Part shown: positions 39,323-47,488 of the stretch, one piece after another
How the letters are laid out: the number at the start of each line of letters is the position of its first letter
Position numbering within the stretch: the first letter of the stretch is position 1
Assembly (NCBI GenBank): GCA_937916125.1
Contig: CALGGE010000026.1
Location: forward strand, 1-54,503
DNA from: an uncultured Elusimicrobia bacterium
GTDB taxonomy: Bacteria; Elusimicrobiota; Endomicrobiia; Endomicrobiales; Endomicrobiaceae
Reading direction: 5' to 3'
Length of the DNA: 54,503 nucleotides
Program-made: the position numbers and the translations under genes
Notes under the pieces: model-generated
What the model was told of the DNA's origin: nothing
The model's database searches: none
Seen by the model: only the letters and a program-made list of their open reading frames with translations

Positions 39323-40960
39323 CTATTTTTTTATTTTGTTGTAATGCTTTATCAGAGAAGATGTTGAACAATCGTGAACATTTTCTTTTTCCTGTTTAAG
39401 CTCCGGTAAAATTACATTTGCCAGTTTTTTACCGAGTTCTACACCCCATTGATCATAGCTGTTAACTTGCCAAATTATTCCCTGAACAAAAATTTTATGT
39501 TCATACATAGCAATTAAAGCACCGAGTGTTTTTGGTGTAAGTTCGTCAAGAAGTATGCTGTTTGTCGGTTTATTGCCTTCGAAAATTTTGTGAGGCGTTA
39601 ACATTCTGATATCTTCTTCGGAAGTACCGCTTGCTTTCAATGCTTCTATTGCCTGTTCTTTTGTTAAACCGAAAGCAAGTGCTTCAGGCTGAGCAAAGAA
39701 GTTAGATAATAATTTTTCGTGATGGTCGCCTATTTTTTCCGGAGGATTAACTATACCGATGAAATCGCATGGAATCATTTTTGTTCCCTGATGTATTAAC
39801 TGATAAAAGGAGTGCTGACCGTTTGTTCCCGGTTCTCCCCACAGCACTTGACCTGTTTGGTAATTAACTTTTTCTCCATTCCTATTGATAGTTTTGCCGT
39901 TACTTTCCATATCGGATTGCTGTAAAAATGCCGTAAATCTGTGGAGATACTGGCTATAAGGTAATACTGTATAACTCTGTGCATTAAAGAAATTGTTATA
40001 CCATATTCCTAAAACCGCCATTATAACGGGAATATTTTGTTCTATCGGTGCAGTTTTGAAATGCATATCCATTTCATAAGCACCGGTTAAAAGTTCTTTA
40101 AATTTATTAAAGCCTACTGCACAAGCTATCGGCAAACCTATTGCAGACCAAAGAGAATATCTTCCGCCGACAAAATTCCAAAATTCAAACATATTGTTTG
40201 TGTCTATACCGAATTCCGCAACTTTTTCTTTATTTGTGGAAAGTGCAACGAAATGATTTTTTATTGCGTTTTCACCGAGCTTTTCAACAAGCCATTTTCT
40301 TGCCGTGTTTGCATTGGTCATTGTTTCCTGCGTGGTAAAAGTTTTGGACGCAACTATAAACAAAGAAGTTTCGGGATCAAGCTTTTTTAATACTTCATAA
40401 ATATCTGCTCCGTCAACATTTGATACGAAATATACTGCCGGACCGTCGGCATAATATTTAAGTGCTTCACATACCATTCTCGGTCCTAAATCCGAACCGC
40501 CTATACCGATATTTACGACGGATTTTATTTTTTTGCCCGTCGCTCCCAACCATTTGCCGCTTCTTAAATCGTCGGTAAATTTTTCCATTTTGGCAAGAAC
40601 GTTTTTTATGTCAATCATAACATCTTTACCGTCAACAAAAACGGAATTGTCTGACATGTTTCTTAATGCCGAATGAAGAACCGCTCTTTTTTCCGTCCAA
40701 TTTATTTTCTCGCCTGAAAATATCTTTTCGGTCCAAGTTTTTAAGTCGCTTGCTTTTACCAAATCAAGAAGAAGTTTTTTTGTTTCTTCGTCAATAATAT
40801 TTTTTGAATAATCAAAAAGTATTCCTAAATTTTCAAGCCTTATGCTGTATTTGTTAAATCTGTCATTGTCTTTAAATAAATCTCTTAAATGAACAGATTT
40901 CATTTTTTGTTCGTAGTGATTTTGTAAACTTTTCCATTCTTTTGTTTGAATTAGTTCCAT
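39323..40960 (-). CDS. pgi: glucose-6-phosphate isomerase
   Basis: 545 residues, the long form of phosphoglucose isomerase (glucose-6-P to fructose-6-P, glycolysis). Signature segments are NIGIGGSDLGPRMVCEAL, VSNVDGADI, VASKTFTTQETMTNA and GRYSLWSAIGLP. The active-site region LQQSDMESNGK and GEPGTNGQHSFYQLIHQGT, and late the catalytic Lys in QWGVELGKKL, are also present. ATG 40960 has an AAAGGAAAC ribosome binding site, and the longer in-frame extension (to 40990) adds only a Lys-rich tail. Confidence 0.96.
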   Translation of the reverse strand: MELIQTKEWKSLQNHYEQKMKSVHLRDLFKDNDRFNKYSIRLENLGILFDYSKNIIDEETKKLLLDLVKASDLKTWTEKIFSGEKINWTEKRAVLHSALRNMSDNSVFVDGKDVMIDIKNVLAKMEKFTDDLRSGKWLGATGKKIKSVVNIGIGGSDLGPRMVCEALKYYADGPAVYFVSNVDGADIYEVLKKLDPETSLFIVASKTFTTQETMTNANTARKWLVEKLGENAIKNHFVALSTNKEKVAEFGIDTNNMFEFWNFVGGRYSLWSAIGLPIACAVGFNKFKELLTGAYEMDMHFKTAPIEQNIPVIMAVLGIWYNNFFNAQSYTVLPYSQYLHRFTAFLQQSDMESNGKTINRNGEKVNYQTGQVLWGEPGTNGQHSFYQLIHQGTKMIPCDFIGIVNPPEKIGDHHEKLLSNFFAQPEALAFGLTKEQAIEALKASGTSEEDIRMLTPHKIFEGNKPTNSILLDELTPKTLGALIAMYEHKIFVQGIIWQVNSYDQWGVELGKKLANVILPELKQEKENVHDCSTSSLIKHYNKIKK

Positions 40961-41037
40961 TTTATGTTTCCTTTTATTCTTTTTTTTCAACTTTATATTC
41001 TGACAACTATATTTTAATACCTCAAATTTTCATTGCT

Positions 41038-41604
41038 TTACAATGAAAATTTATATCCGAGTTTGAAGAATATATCTTTATAAGTTATATCATTGTCATT
41101 ATCTTTTGCTTCATACCTTGAAGTATAAAGCTCTACTATGTATTTATCAAACAGTTCGAAGCCGATTCCGCCTGCAACATAAAGACCGCCCGAAGAACTC
41201 TTGCCGTTATCTATAGAAAACAAAACATTGTATCCGCCGTCAAGTCTTAAATAAGGTTTATATTCTCCGAAACTTCCGAAAGGGTATACCATAATGCTTA
41301 CAAATACGGGCAACATGGAAAATTGTTTGCTTGTATAATATTGATCTTTGCCGAAATCTTCTTCCATGGCTTTTTTCCCCATACCGAGCCTTCTGTTAAG
41401 CAGATAATCAAAGCCGAATCCGAATACCCAATATTCGCTTAACGGAATTCTTGCCTCTGCACCTATATTAAATGCCGTGTCAACCTCATAATCGCTTCTA
41501 AAAGTTCCGGGCAAACATATTGATAATTTAGGTATTAAATCTATTGCATAAGAATTGCCCGCAATAAAAGACAGTACCAATAAAACAGATAAAAATTTTT
41601 TCAT
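41038..41604 (-). CDS. outer-membrane beta-barrel protein
   Basis: 188 residues with a Sec signal (MKKFLSVLLVLSFIAGNSYA). About eight amphipathic strands follow, with alternating aromatic residues (YWVFGFGFDYLL, YKPYLRLDGGYNVLFS, GGLYVAGGIGFELF). The C-terminal strand ends DIFFKLGYKFSL, with an aromatic residue near the end as used by the BAM machinery. It resembles OmpA/OmpX-like small porins. It is direct evidence for a diderm envelope. It is followed 77 nt later by pgi. Confidence 0.78.
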   Translation of the reverse strand: MKKFLSVLLVLSFIAGNSYAIDLIPKLSICLPGTFRSDYEVDTAFNIGAEARIPLSEYWVFGFGFDYLLNRRLGMGKKAMEEDFGKDQYYTSKQFSMLPVFVSIMVYPFGSFGEYKPYLRLDGGYNVLFSIDNGKSSSGGLYVAGGIGFELFDKYIVELYTSRYEAKDNDNDITYKDIFFKLGYKFSL

Positions 41605-41724
41605 ATCTTAAAATCCTCCATCAAATATACTAAAAGTTTTCCCAATATTCTACAAAAAATTTTTTAATTACTCCAACTTTTTGGGGCTGTTTTACAAAAT
41701 TTTCACAACAAGCTATTTGTTTTT

Positions 41725-42981
41725 TTATCCTTTAATTCGCTTAATTGTCGCTCCTATTTTACGGAATTTTTTCTCCAATGCTTCATAGCCTCTGTCGAGA
41801 TGATAAATTCTGGAAATTTCCGTTTTTCCCTTAGCACAAAGCCCTGCCAAAACCAGTGCCGCACCTGCACGCAAATCCGAAACCATGACAGGAGCCCCCG
41901 ACAATTCTTTCACGCCTTGTATATAAACTTGTCTTCCCTCTATTTTTAAGTTTGCCCCGAGCCTTTGCAGTTCGCATACATGTAAAAATCTGTTTTCAAA
42001 AACCGTTTCTTCGACTATGGAATTTCCTTTTACCAAACACATCAATGCCATCCATTGTGCCTGTACATCCGTCGGGAAACCGGGATAAATTTCAGTTTTT
42101 ATATTTATGGGTTTTAATTCTTTTCCCTGTTTTACCGTAATAACATCGTCGGATGTTTTTATATCCGCTCCCGCTTCAATAAGCTTGTCAATTACTATTT
42201 GTAAATGTTCCGGAACCACATCCGTAAGAGTAACTTCCCCTTTTGTCATAACGGCAGCAATCATATAAGTGGCAGCCTCAATTCTGTCAGCTATAACATT
42301 ATGTGTAAATCCGTGAAGGGTTTCAACTCCTTCAACGGTTATTATTTTGGTCCCGGCTCCGGAAATTTTGGCACCCATTTTTATCAGCACATTTGCCAAG
42401 TCCTGTATTTCGGGTTCTTTTGCCGCATTAATAATTCTGGTAGTTCCTTCTGCCAAAACGCTTGCCAGTAAAACATTTTCCGTCGCACCTACGCTTGCAA
42501 AACGAAACTCTATATCTGCACCTTTTAGCCTTCCGTCTGTGGTAATATTAATATAACCTTCTTTTAACTCTATCTTTGCTCCCATTTTTTTGAAAGCTTC
42601 AAGATGAATATCTATCGGTCTTGCACCTATCGAACAGCCTCCCGGAAGAGAAACGTTTACTTTTCCTAATCTTGCAATAAGCGGACCCATAACAAGTACG
42701 CTTGCTCTCATTTTTCTAACCAAGTCGTAAGGGGCTATATGGTTTAATTTTGACGAAGTTTCACAATTTACGGTGTTTGCTTTTCTTACGGTCTTTTTAC
42801 CGATAAAGTTTAAAAAATCGACGGTAGTTTTAATGTCCGCCAATATAGGAACATTTTTTATTTTGCATTTATCGTCGGTAAGCAATGTTGCGAAAAGTAT
42901 CGGCAGAGATGAGTTTTTTGAACCGGAAACTTTAATTGTTCCGGACAGTTTTTTCCCGCCGTTAATGATTATTTTATCCAT
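41725..42981 (-). CDS. murA: UDP-N-acetylglucosamine 1-carboxyvinyltransferase
   Basis: 418 residues, the first committed enzyme of peptidoglycan synthesis (EPSP-synthase fold). The start IINGGKKLSGTIKVSGSKNS carries the substrate-binding Lys-Asn. The catalytic cysteine is in LPGGCSIGARPIDIHL, so the enzyme should be fosfomycin-sensitive in principle. The C-terminal DLRAGAALVLAGL and YHLDRGYE are typical. It is last in the rpmE-prfA-prmC-murA run, 11 nt after prmC. Confidence 0.96.
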   Translation of the reverse strand: MDKIIINGGKKLSGTIKVSGSKNSSLPILFATLLTDDKCKIKNVPILADIKTTVDFLNFIGKKTVRKANTVNCETSSKLNHIAPYDLVRKMRASVLVMGPLIARLGKVNVSLPGGCSIGARPIDIHLEAFKKMGAKIELKEGYINITTDGRLKGADIEFRFASVGATENVLLASVLAEGTTRIINAAKEPEIQDLANVLIKMGAKISGAGTKIITVEGVETLHGFTHNVIADRIEAATYMIAAVMTKGEVTLTDVVPEHLQIVIDKLIEAGADIKTSDDVITVKQGKELKPINIKTEIYPGFPTDVQAQWMALMCLVKGNSIVEETVFENRFLHVCELQRLGANLKIEGRQVYIQGVKELSGAPVMVSDLRAGAALVLAGLCAKGKTEISRIYHLDRGYEALEKKFRKIGATIKRIKG

Positions 42982-42992
42982 TGGTATTCCTT

Positions 42993-43832
42993 TTAATTAT
43001 AAATTAATAGAACTCTGTCTAACCCAGAATAATCTTTTATGATTTTTGTTGAAGCGAAATTTTTAAATAAGCTTTCGATTTCTCGTGATAAATCGGCGTT
43101 CAATTCTAAAAAAATTACTCCGTCATCGTTTAAATATTTTTTTGCATTTTCGGATATTTGTTTGTAAAAGTAAAGTCCGTTGTCATCTGCGGTAAGTGCA
43201 AGTTTCGGTTCAAAATATAATTCTTTTTCCAGCTTTTTATATTCTTCTTCCGTAACGTAAGGAGGATTGGACGCTATTATATCAAATTTTTCATTAATAT
43301 TGCCAAAAATATCACTCTTTATAAATTTTATTCTGTCGGAAACATTGTTGCTCTCGGCATTTTCCTTTGCAATATTTAAAGCTTTTTCGCTTATATCCGA
43401 TGCAATTAATGATACATCTTTGTTGTATGCTGCTACCGATACGGCGATACATCCCGAACCTGTACACAAATCAAGAACTTTTTTACGGTTGTTTTTATTT
43501 ATGAAATCATTTACCAGTTCAACCAAAATTTCCGTATCTTGTCGCGGTATTAATACGTCGGGCGATACTTTATATTTTAAACCCATAAATTCGGTGTTGC
43601 CCGTTATGTATGCTGTGGGCTTTCTTTGTGTTCTTTGTTCCAAATAATTTTTGTACAGGGTATATTGCCCGTTTGTGATAATCTGTTCTCTTACCGTCGG
43701 CAAAATTTTCCTTTCTATATTTAAAACATCACATAACATAATTTCGGCATCGAGTTTCGCTTCGGTTATATTGTGTGATGTTAAAAGTTCTTCCGCCTGT
43801 TTTAATACGGTAAAAATATTATATGTCGGCAT
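42993..43832 (-). CDS. prmC: peptide chain release factor N5-glutamine methyltransferase
   Basis: 279 residues. The SAM-binding motif is VLDLCTGSGCIAVSVA and the glutamine-recognition motif is SNPPYVTEEEY. The N-terminal helical domain has RKPTAYITGNTEFMGLKY followed by VLIPRQDTE. The enzyme methylates the Gln of the GGQ motif in release factors. Its start overlaps the prfA stop by 14 nt, the usual coupling of modifier and substrate. Confidence 0.95.
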   Translation of the reverse strand: MPTYNIFTVLKQAEELLTSHNITEAKLDAEIMLCDVLNIERKILPTVREQIITNGQYTLYKNYLEQRTQRKPTAYITGNTEFMGLKYKVSPDVLIPRQDTEILVELVNDFINKNNRKKVLDLCTGSGCIAVSVAAYNKDVSLIASDISEKALNIAKENAESNNVSDRIKFIKSDIFGNINEKFDIIASNPPYVTEEEYKKLEKELYFEPKLALTADDNGLYFYKQISENAKKYLNDDGVIFLELNADLSREIESLFKNFASTKIIKDYSGLDRVLLIYN

Positions 43833-44886
43833 TTTTTAACTTTTCTTCATTTTCACAGGATATCAGTTTTTCTATAAGTTCGTTCAAGTCTCCGTCCATA
43901 ACTTCGGTAATATTGTATACGCTGAACCCTATTCTGTGGTCTGTAATTCTGTTTTGAGGAAAATTATAAGTTCTTATTTTTTCGGATCTGTCGCCGGAAC
44001 CTACCTGCTGTTTCCTGTCTCCGGAAATTTTCTTTTCCTGCTCGAGCATTTTCTCTTCATAAAGTTTTGCTCTTAATACTTTCATGGCTTTGGCTTTATT
44101 TTTTATCTGGCTTCTTTCGTCCTGGCAAGATACAACAAGTCCCGTCGGTAAATAAGTTATTCTTATAGCTGAATCCGTTTTGTTGACGTGCTGTCCGCCT
44201 GCACCGCTGGATCTGTAAGTGTCTATTCTTAAATCTTCCGGTTTTATTTCCACATCTACTTCTTCGGCTTCGGGAAGAACGGCTACAGTTATTGCCGATG
44301 TATGGACTCTGCCCGAGGCTTCAGTTTCTGGAACTCTCTGAACTCTGTGTGTGCCCCTTTCAAATTTAAAATATTTCCAAACTTTGTTTCCCGATACCGA
44401 GAAAACAACTTCTTTGTATCCGCCAAGACCGGTAGGATTGCTGTCGATAATTTCATGTTTCCAGCCGTTTCTTTCCGCAAATCTTGTATATGCTCTAAAA
44501 AGATCTCCCGCAAAAAGTGCAGCTTCTTCACCGCCTGTTCCCGCTCTTATTTCCACGATAATATCTCTGTCTTCGTGAGGGTCCGGCGGAATAAGCATTA
44601 ATCTTATTTCATTTTCCATTGCTTGTTGTTTTGCAACGACGTCATCATATTCGGCAAATGCCATTTCTTTCATTTCTTTATCGTCGGAATTTTTTAATTC
44701 TTCAAGTCCTTTAATGTCTTCAAGAAGCTTAAAATATTCTTTTGCTTTTTCAACAATAGGTCCTAAATAAGAATGTTCTTTAGAAATCTTTTTATATTCT
44801 TCCTGATTGGAAATGATATTTGCATCTCCGAGCTTTTTTTCAATATCTTCAAATTTAACAATTATCTCTTGCAACTTTTCTTTCAT
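43819..44886 (-). CDS. prfA: peptide chain release factor 1
   Basis: 355 residues. The GGQ catalytic motif is in SSGAGGQHVNKTDSAIR. The upstream PEVEVEI-like domain reads EEVDVEIKPEDLRIDTYRSS. Codon recognition by a PxT-type loop is expected upstream (GRVHTSAITVAVLPE). ATG 44886 is preferred to the TTG at 44904 because AGGGAT lies 10 nt upstream of it. It releases peptides at UAA and UAG. Confidence 0.95.
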   Translation of the reverse strand: MKEKLQEIIVKFEDIEKKLGDANIISNQEEYKKISKEHSYLGPIVEKAKEYFKLLEDIKGLEELKNSDDKEMKEMAFAEYDDVVAKQQAMENEIRLMLIPPDPHEDRDIIVEIRAGTGGEEAALFAGDLFRAYTRFAERNGWKHEIIDSNPTGLGGYKEVVFSVSGNKVWKYFKFERGTHRVQRVPETEASGRVHTSAITVAVLPEAEEVDVEIKPEDLRIDTYRSSGAGGQHVNKTDSAIRITYLPTGLVVSCQDERSQIKNKAKAMKVLRAKLYEEKMLEQEKKISGDRKQQVGSGDRSEKIRTYNFPQNRITDHRIGFSVYNITEVMDGDLNELIEKLISCENEEKLKNADI

Positions 44887-44939
44887 TGTTTTATATCCCT
44901 TCAATCTTTCAACTTTTTATTCGTTTAAATACCGTAGGC

Positions 44940-44988
44940 AAAAAAATATGACAGGAAATCATAATTGCTAAAATGATATTCCTGTCAG
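44940..44988 (-). terminator. terminator between rpmE and prfA
   Basis: TGACAGGAA (44950-44958) pairs with TTCCTGTCA (44980-44988), extended by TCAT/ATGA. On the minus strand it is followed by TATTTTTTTG. Downstream genes may depend partly on readthrough or on an internal promoter. Confidence 0.8.
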
Positions 44989-45002
44989 TATTTTAAAAAT
45001 GT

Positions 45003-45347
45003 TTATTTTTCTTTTTTAGCTGCGTCTTTCTTTACATCTTTTTTAACTTCTTTTTTTGCTCTTTTCGGAGTAGATGTTAAAAGCTTCGAAACTTTTTTCG
45101 GTGTAGAAACTTTCTTCTCTTTTTTCTTTCTTACAACCGTCTTTCCCTCTGTAGCGATAAATCTCTTCTGGAATTTTTCTACTCTACCTGCGGAGTCGAT
45201 AAGTTTCTGTTTTCCTGTGAAGAACGGATGGCAGTTGGAACAAATTTCCAATTTTATTACCGGCTTTGTTGATCTTGTTTTAAATGTATAACCGCAAGCA
45301 CAAGTTACCGTTGATTCTACATATTTCGGATGGATTCCTTCTTTCAT
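45003..45347 (-). CDS. rpmE: 50S ribosomal protein L31, with long basic tail
   Basis: 114 residues. The conserved L31 core (KEGIHPKYVESTVTCACGYT, then LEICSNCHPFFTGKQKLIDS and AGRVEKFQKRF) fills the first 70. The zinc-type cysteines (CAC and CSNC) are present. The remaining 45 residues are a Lys-rich tail (KKVSTPKKVSKLL, KKEVKKDVKKDAAKKEK), longer than in most bacteria. This is the start of the rpmE-prfA-prmC-murA run. Confidence 0.95.
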   Translation of the reverse strand: MKEGIHPKYVESTVTCACGYTFKTRSTKPVIKLEICSNCHPFFTGKQKLIDSAGRVEKFQKRFIATEGKTVVRKKKEKKVSTPKKVSKLLTSTPKRAKKEVKKDVKKDAAKKEK

Positions 45348-45510
45348 TTTCTTTTAGCTCCTGTTTTGTTAGTAATTTATTCGTGTATTATGCAATTTTT
45401 TAAACAATTTGTCAATAAGAAAATTACTTATAATTTTATATTGCTACGATAATATTTATTTAATGTTTGAATAAATAAGCAACATTTTGCTTTTTTATCA
45501 ACCGAAAATT

Positions 45511-45519
45511 TGCTATAAT
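45511..45519 (+). promoter_or_regulatory. extended -10 promoter of membrane-protein paralogue 1
   Basis: TGCTATAAT, preceded by AAATT. The same TTTGCTATAATA context occurs before the paralogue at 46552 (46486-46494) and before the structured element at 49686 (49677-49685). No strong -35 is seen. Confidence 0.6.
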
Positions 45520-45547
45520 AACAGAATAGTATTTTTTTGGAGGAACA

Positions 45548-46450
45548 ATGAGCTTATTTGCAGAAAATAAAAAGCAATATTTGTTTGTTATGGCTGTTGA
45601 ATTTACCGTATTATCCTGTATGTATTGGCTGTTATTTAATTTCAAATTTTCATCTTTTCTTGTTTATATTTTATGTACGGTATTTTATTTTACAATGTAC
45701 GGAGTTTGGATAAAAATTTTTGAACGGAAAGAACATTTGTTGTTTCATCCCATTGAAAAATTTTTTGTGACCGGAATTGTATTTTTATCTTTTGTTCTTG
45801 CCGTTAATGCATACATAAATCCGATAATATTTCCGGAAATGTTCTGTGTTTACGTAATAATATTCCTTATCTTTATTTCTTATTATTTGTTCAGACTCAA
45901 AAAACAAAAAAAATCCTCTGTTTCTTTAAAACCGTTTTCTTCCGAATTAAAATTGTTGACCGTTATGTGCGGAATATTTTTACTTTTTGATTTAATTGTT
46001 TTTGTGTCCGGAAGTTTAAATCTTCAATTAATTTTGTATTTGCCGTTTTTATTTTTAATACTTTCTTTTATTGTTTGTGTTTATAAAAAATATTTTAAAT
46101 TTAATTCTTTTTCTTCGTTAATTTTGTTTTTAAATGTTTATATAACGGCAACATTGATGTTGGTTTTAAATTTTATAAGTTTTAATTTTTTCTCTTTTAC
46201 GGTAATGATTCACTTTATTATTTTTGCCGCTGCGGTTTTTGTAATGATAATAAACTCTGTGGAAACGGAAGATAACGGACCGCTTTACGATATGAAAATA
46301 GTGGCATTAATTTTTTTAAACATCATATTAATATTTGTTGCTTTAAATAATTTGCCGACACAAATTCCGGATATTTTTGCAAGTTATTTGCATTTTGTCT
46401 CGATAATAATTATAAGTTTCTTGAGTTGGAAAAATTATAAAATTTTATAA
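45548..46450 (+). CDS. polytopic membrane protein, paralogue 1
   Basis: 300 residues with about eight to nine membrane helices and no recognisable domain. The N-terminus SLFAENKKQYLFVMAVEF and helices such as FYFTMYGVWIKIFERKEHL align by eye along the full length with the next gene. A short basic loop (FRLKKQKKSSVSLK) sits in the middle in both. A GGAGG ribosome binding site (45539) precedes the ATG. It has its own extended -10 promoter. The function is unknown. Confidence 0.75.
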   Translation: MSLFAENKKQYLFVMAVEFTVLSCMYWLLFNFKFSSFLVYILCTVFYFTMYGVWIKIFERKEHLLFHPIEKFFVTGIVFLSFVLAVNAYINPIIFPEMFCVYVIIFLIFISYYLFRLKKQKKSSVSLKPFSSELKLLTVMCGIFLLFDLIVFVSGSLNLQLILYLPFLFLILSFIVCVYKKYFKFNSFSSLILFLNVYITATLMLVLNFISFNFFSFTVMIHFIIFAAAVFVMIINSVETEDNGPLYDMKIVALIFLNIILIFVALNNLPTQIPDIFASYLHFVSIIIISFLSWKNYKIL

Positions 46451-46485
46451 ATTATAAATTTTTACTTTTTTATAAATAAAAAATT

Positions 46486-46494
46486 TGCTATAAT
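46486..46494 (+). promoter_or_regulatory. extended -10 promoter of membrane-protein paralogue 2
   Basis: TGCTATAAT in the same context as the promoter of paralogue 1, so the promoter appears to have been duplicated with the gene. Confidence 0.6.
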
Positions 46495-46551
46495 ATTAAG
46501 AGTTGTAAAATTATCTTTAAATATAATCGTTCCCGATTTTCGGAGGAAAAT

Positions 46552-47466
46552 ATGAATATGTTTGCAGAAACAAAAAAGAATTATTTTGTTGTTATGATTA
46601 TCGGCTTGCTTGTGCTGTCAGGGCTTTATTGGGCATTTTTTAGTTTTACGTTCTCTTCCGTGTTAATATATTGTTTGGCATTTGTTTTTTGTATTACAAT
46701 GTGCAGAGTGTGGCTTAAACTTTTTGAACATAACAGGCATTTGGTCTTTTTCCCGATGGAACGTTTTATTATCATAAATTTGATGATATTATCTTTTGTA
46801 CTTACCGTCAATTCAAACAGAACCTTGAATCCTCTATTGATTACGGATTTGACTTGTGCGTACGGAGTAATGTTTTTTCTGTTCCTCTTTTGGTATGCTT
46901 TCAGAATACAAAAACAGGAGAAAGCTTCCGTAGAGGCAGCAGAATATAATTTTACTACCAAAATATTAACGGCTATGAGCGTAGTGTTTTTACTTTCGGA
47001 TTTAATAGTTTCTTTTTTTGGAGAAATCAGCGTTCAGTTCGTTTTATATACGCCGCTTTTGTTTTTGATTTTTGCTTTTGTGATTTCCGTTTCTTTGAAA
47101 TTTTTTAAGCTTAGCTCCGTCTTATCTTTAATTTTGTTTTCCAATATTTATATAATATCGTTGTTTCTGCTTGTTTTAAACGGTATAAATTATAATTTTT
47201 TCCCTTTTGTCGTGATACTTCATTTTATACTTTTTTCTTCAACGGTATTTATGATAAGAGCAAATTCCGTTGAAAACAATAAAGATTTTGATTTCTTGTA
47301 CGGTCTTGAAAATATGGCTTTGGTATTTTTAAATATTGTATTGATATTTATTTCTTTGAATAATTTTTTGTATATAAATATGCACGGTATTTTTACAAAA
47401 TATTTATATGTCGTATCGTTCCTTCTTTTTGTTTACTTAGCTCAAAAGAATTATAAATTGTCATAA
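46552..47466 (+). CDS. polytopic membrane protein, paralogue 2
   Basis: 304 residues, a tandem paralogue of the gene at 45548. Matching segments are NMFAETKKNYFVVMIIGLLV, CRVWLKLFEHNRHLVFFPME, the basic loop FRIQKQEKASVEA and a final FLNIVLIFISLNNFLY. About eight to nine membrane helices are predicted. Divergence is high (identity looks well under half), so the duplication is old. CGGAGG precedes the ATG. The function is unknown. Confidence 0.75.
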   Translation: MNMFAETKKNYFVVMIIGLLVLSGLYWAFFSFTFSSVLIYCLAFVFCITMCRVWLKLFEHNRHLVFFPMERFIIINLMILSFVLTVNSNRTLNPLLITDLTCAYGVMFFLFLFWYAFRIQKQEKASVEAAEYNFTTKILTAMSVVFLLSDLIVSFFGEISVQFVLYTPLLFLIFAFVISVSLKFFKLSSVLSLILFSNIYIISLFLLVLNGINYNFFPFVVILHFILFSSTVFMIRANSVENNKDFDFLYGLENMALVFLNIVLIFISLNNFLYINMHGIFTKYLYVVSFLLFVYLAQKNYKLS

Positions 47467-47488
47467 TTTAAGCTTGAGGTATGATATT

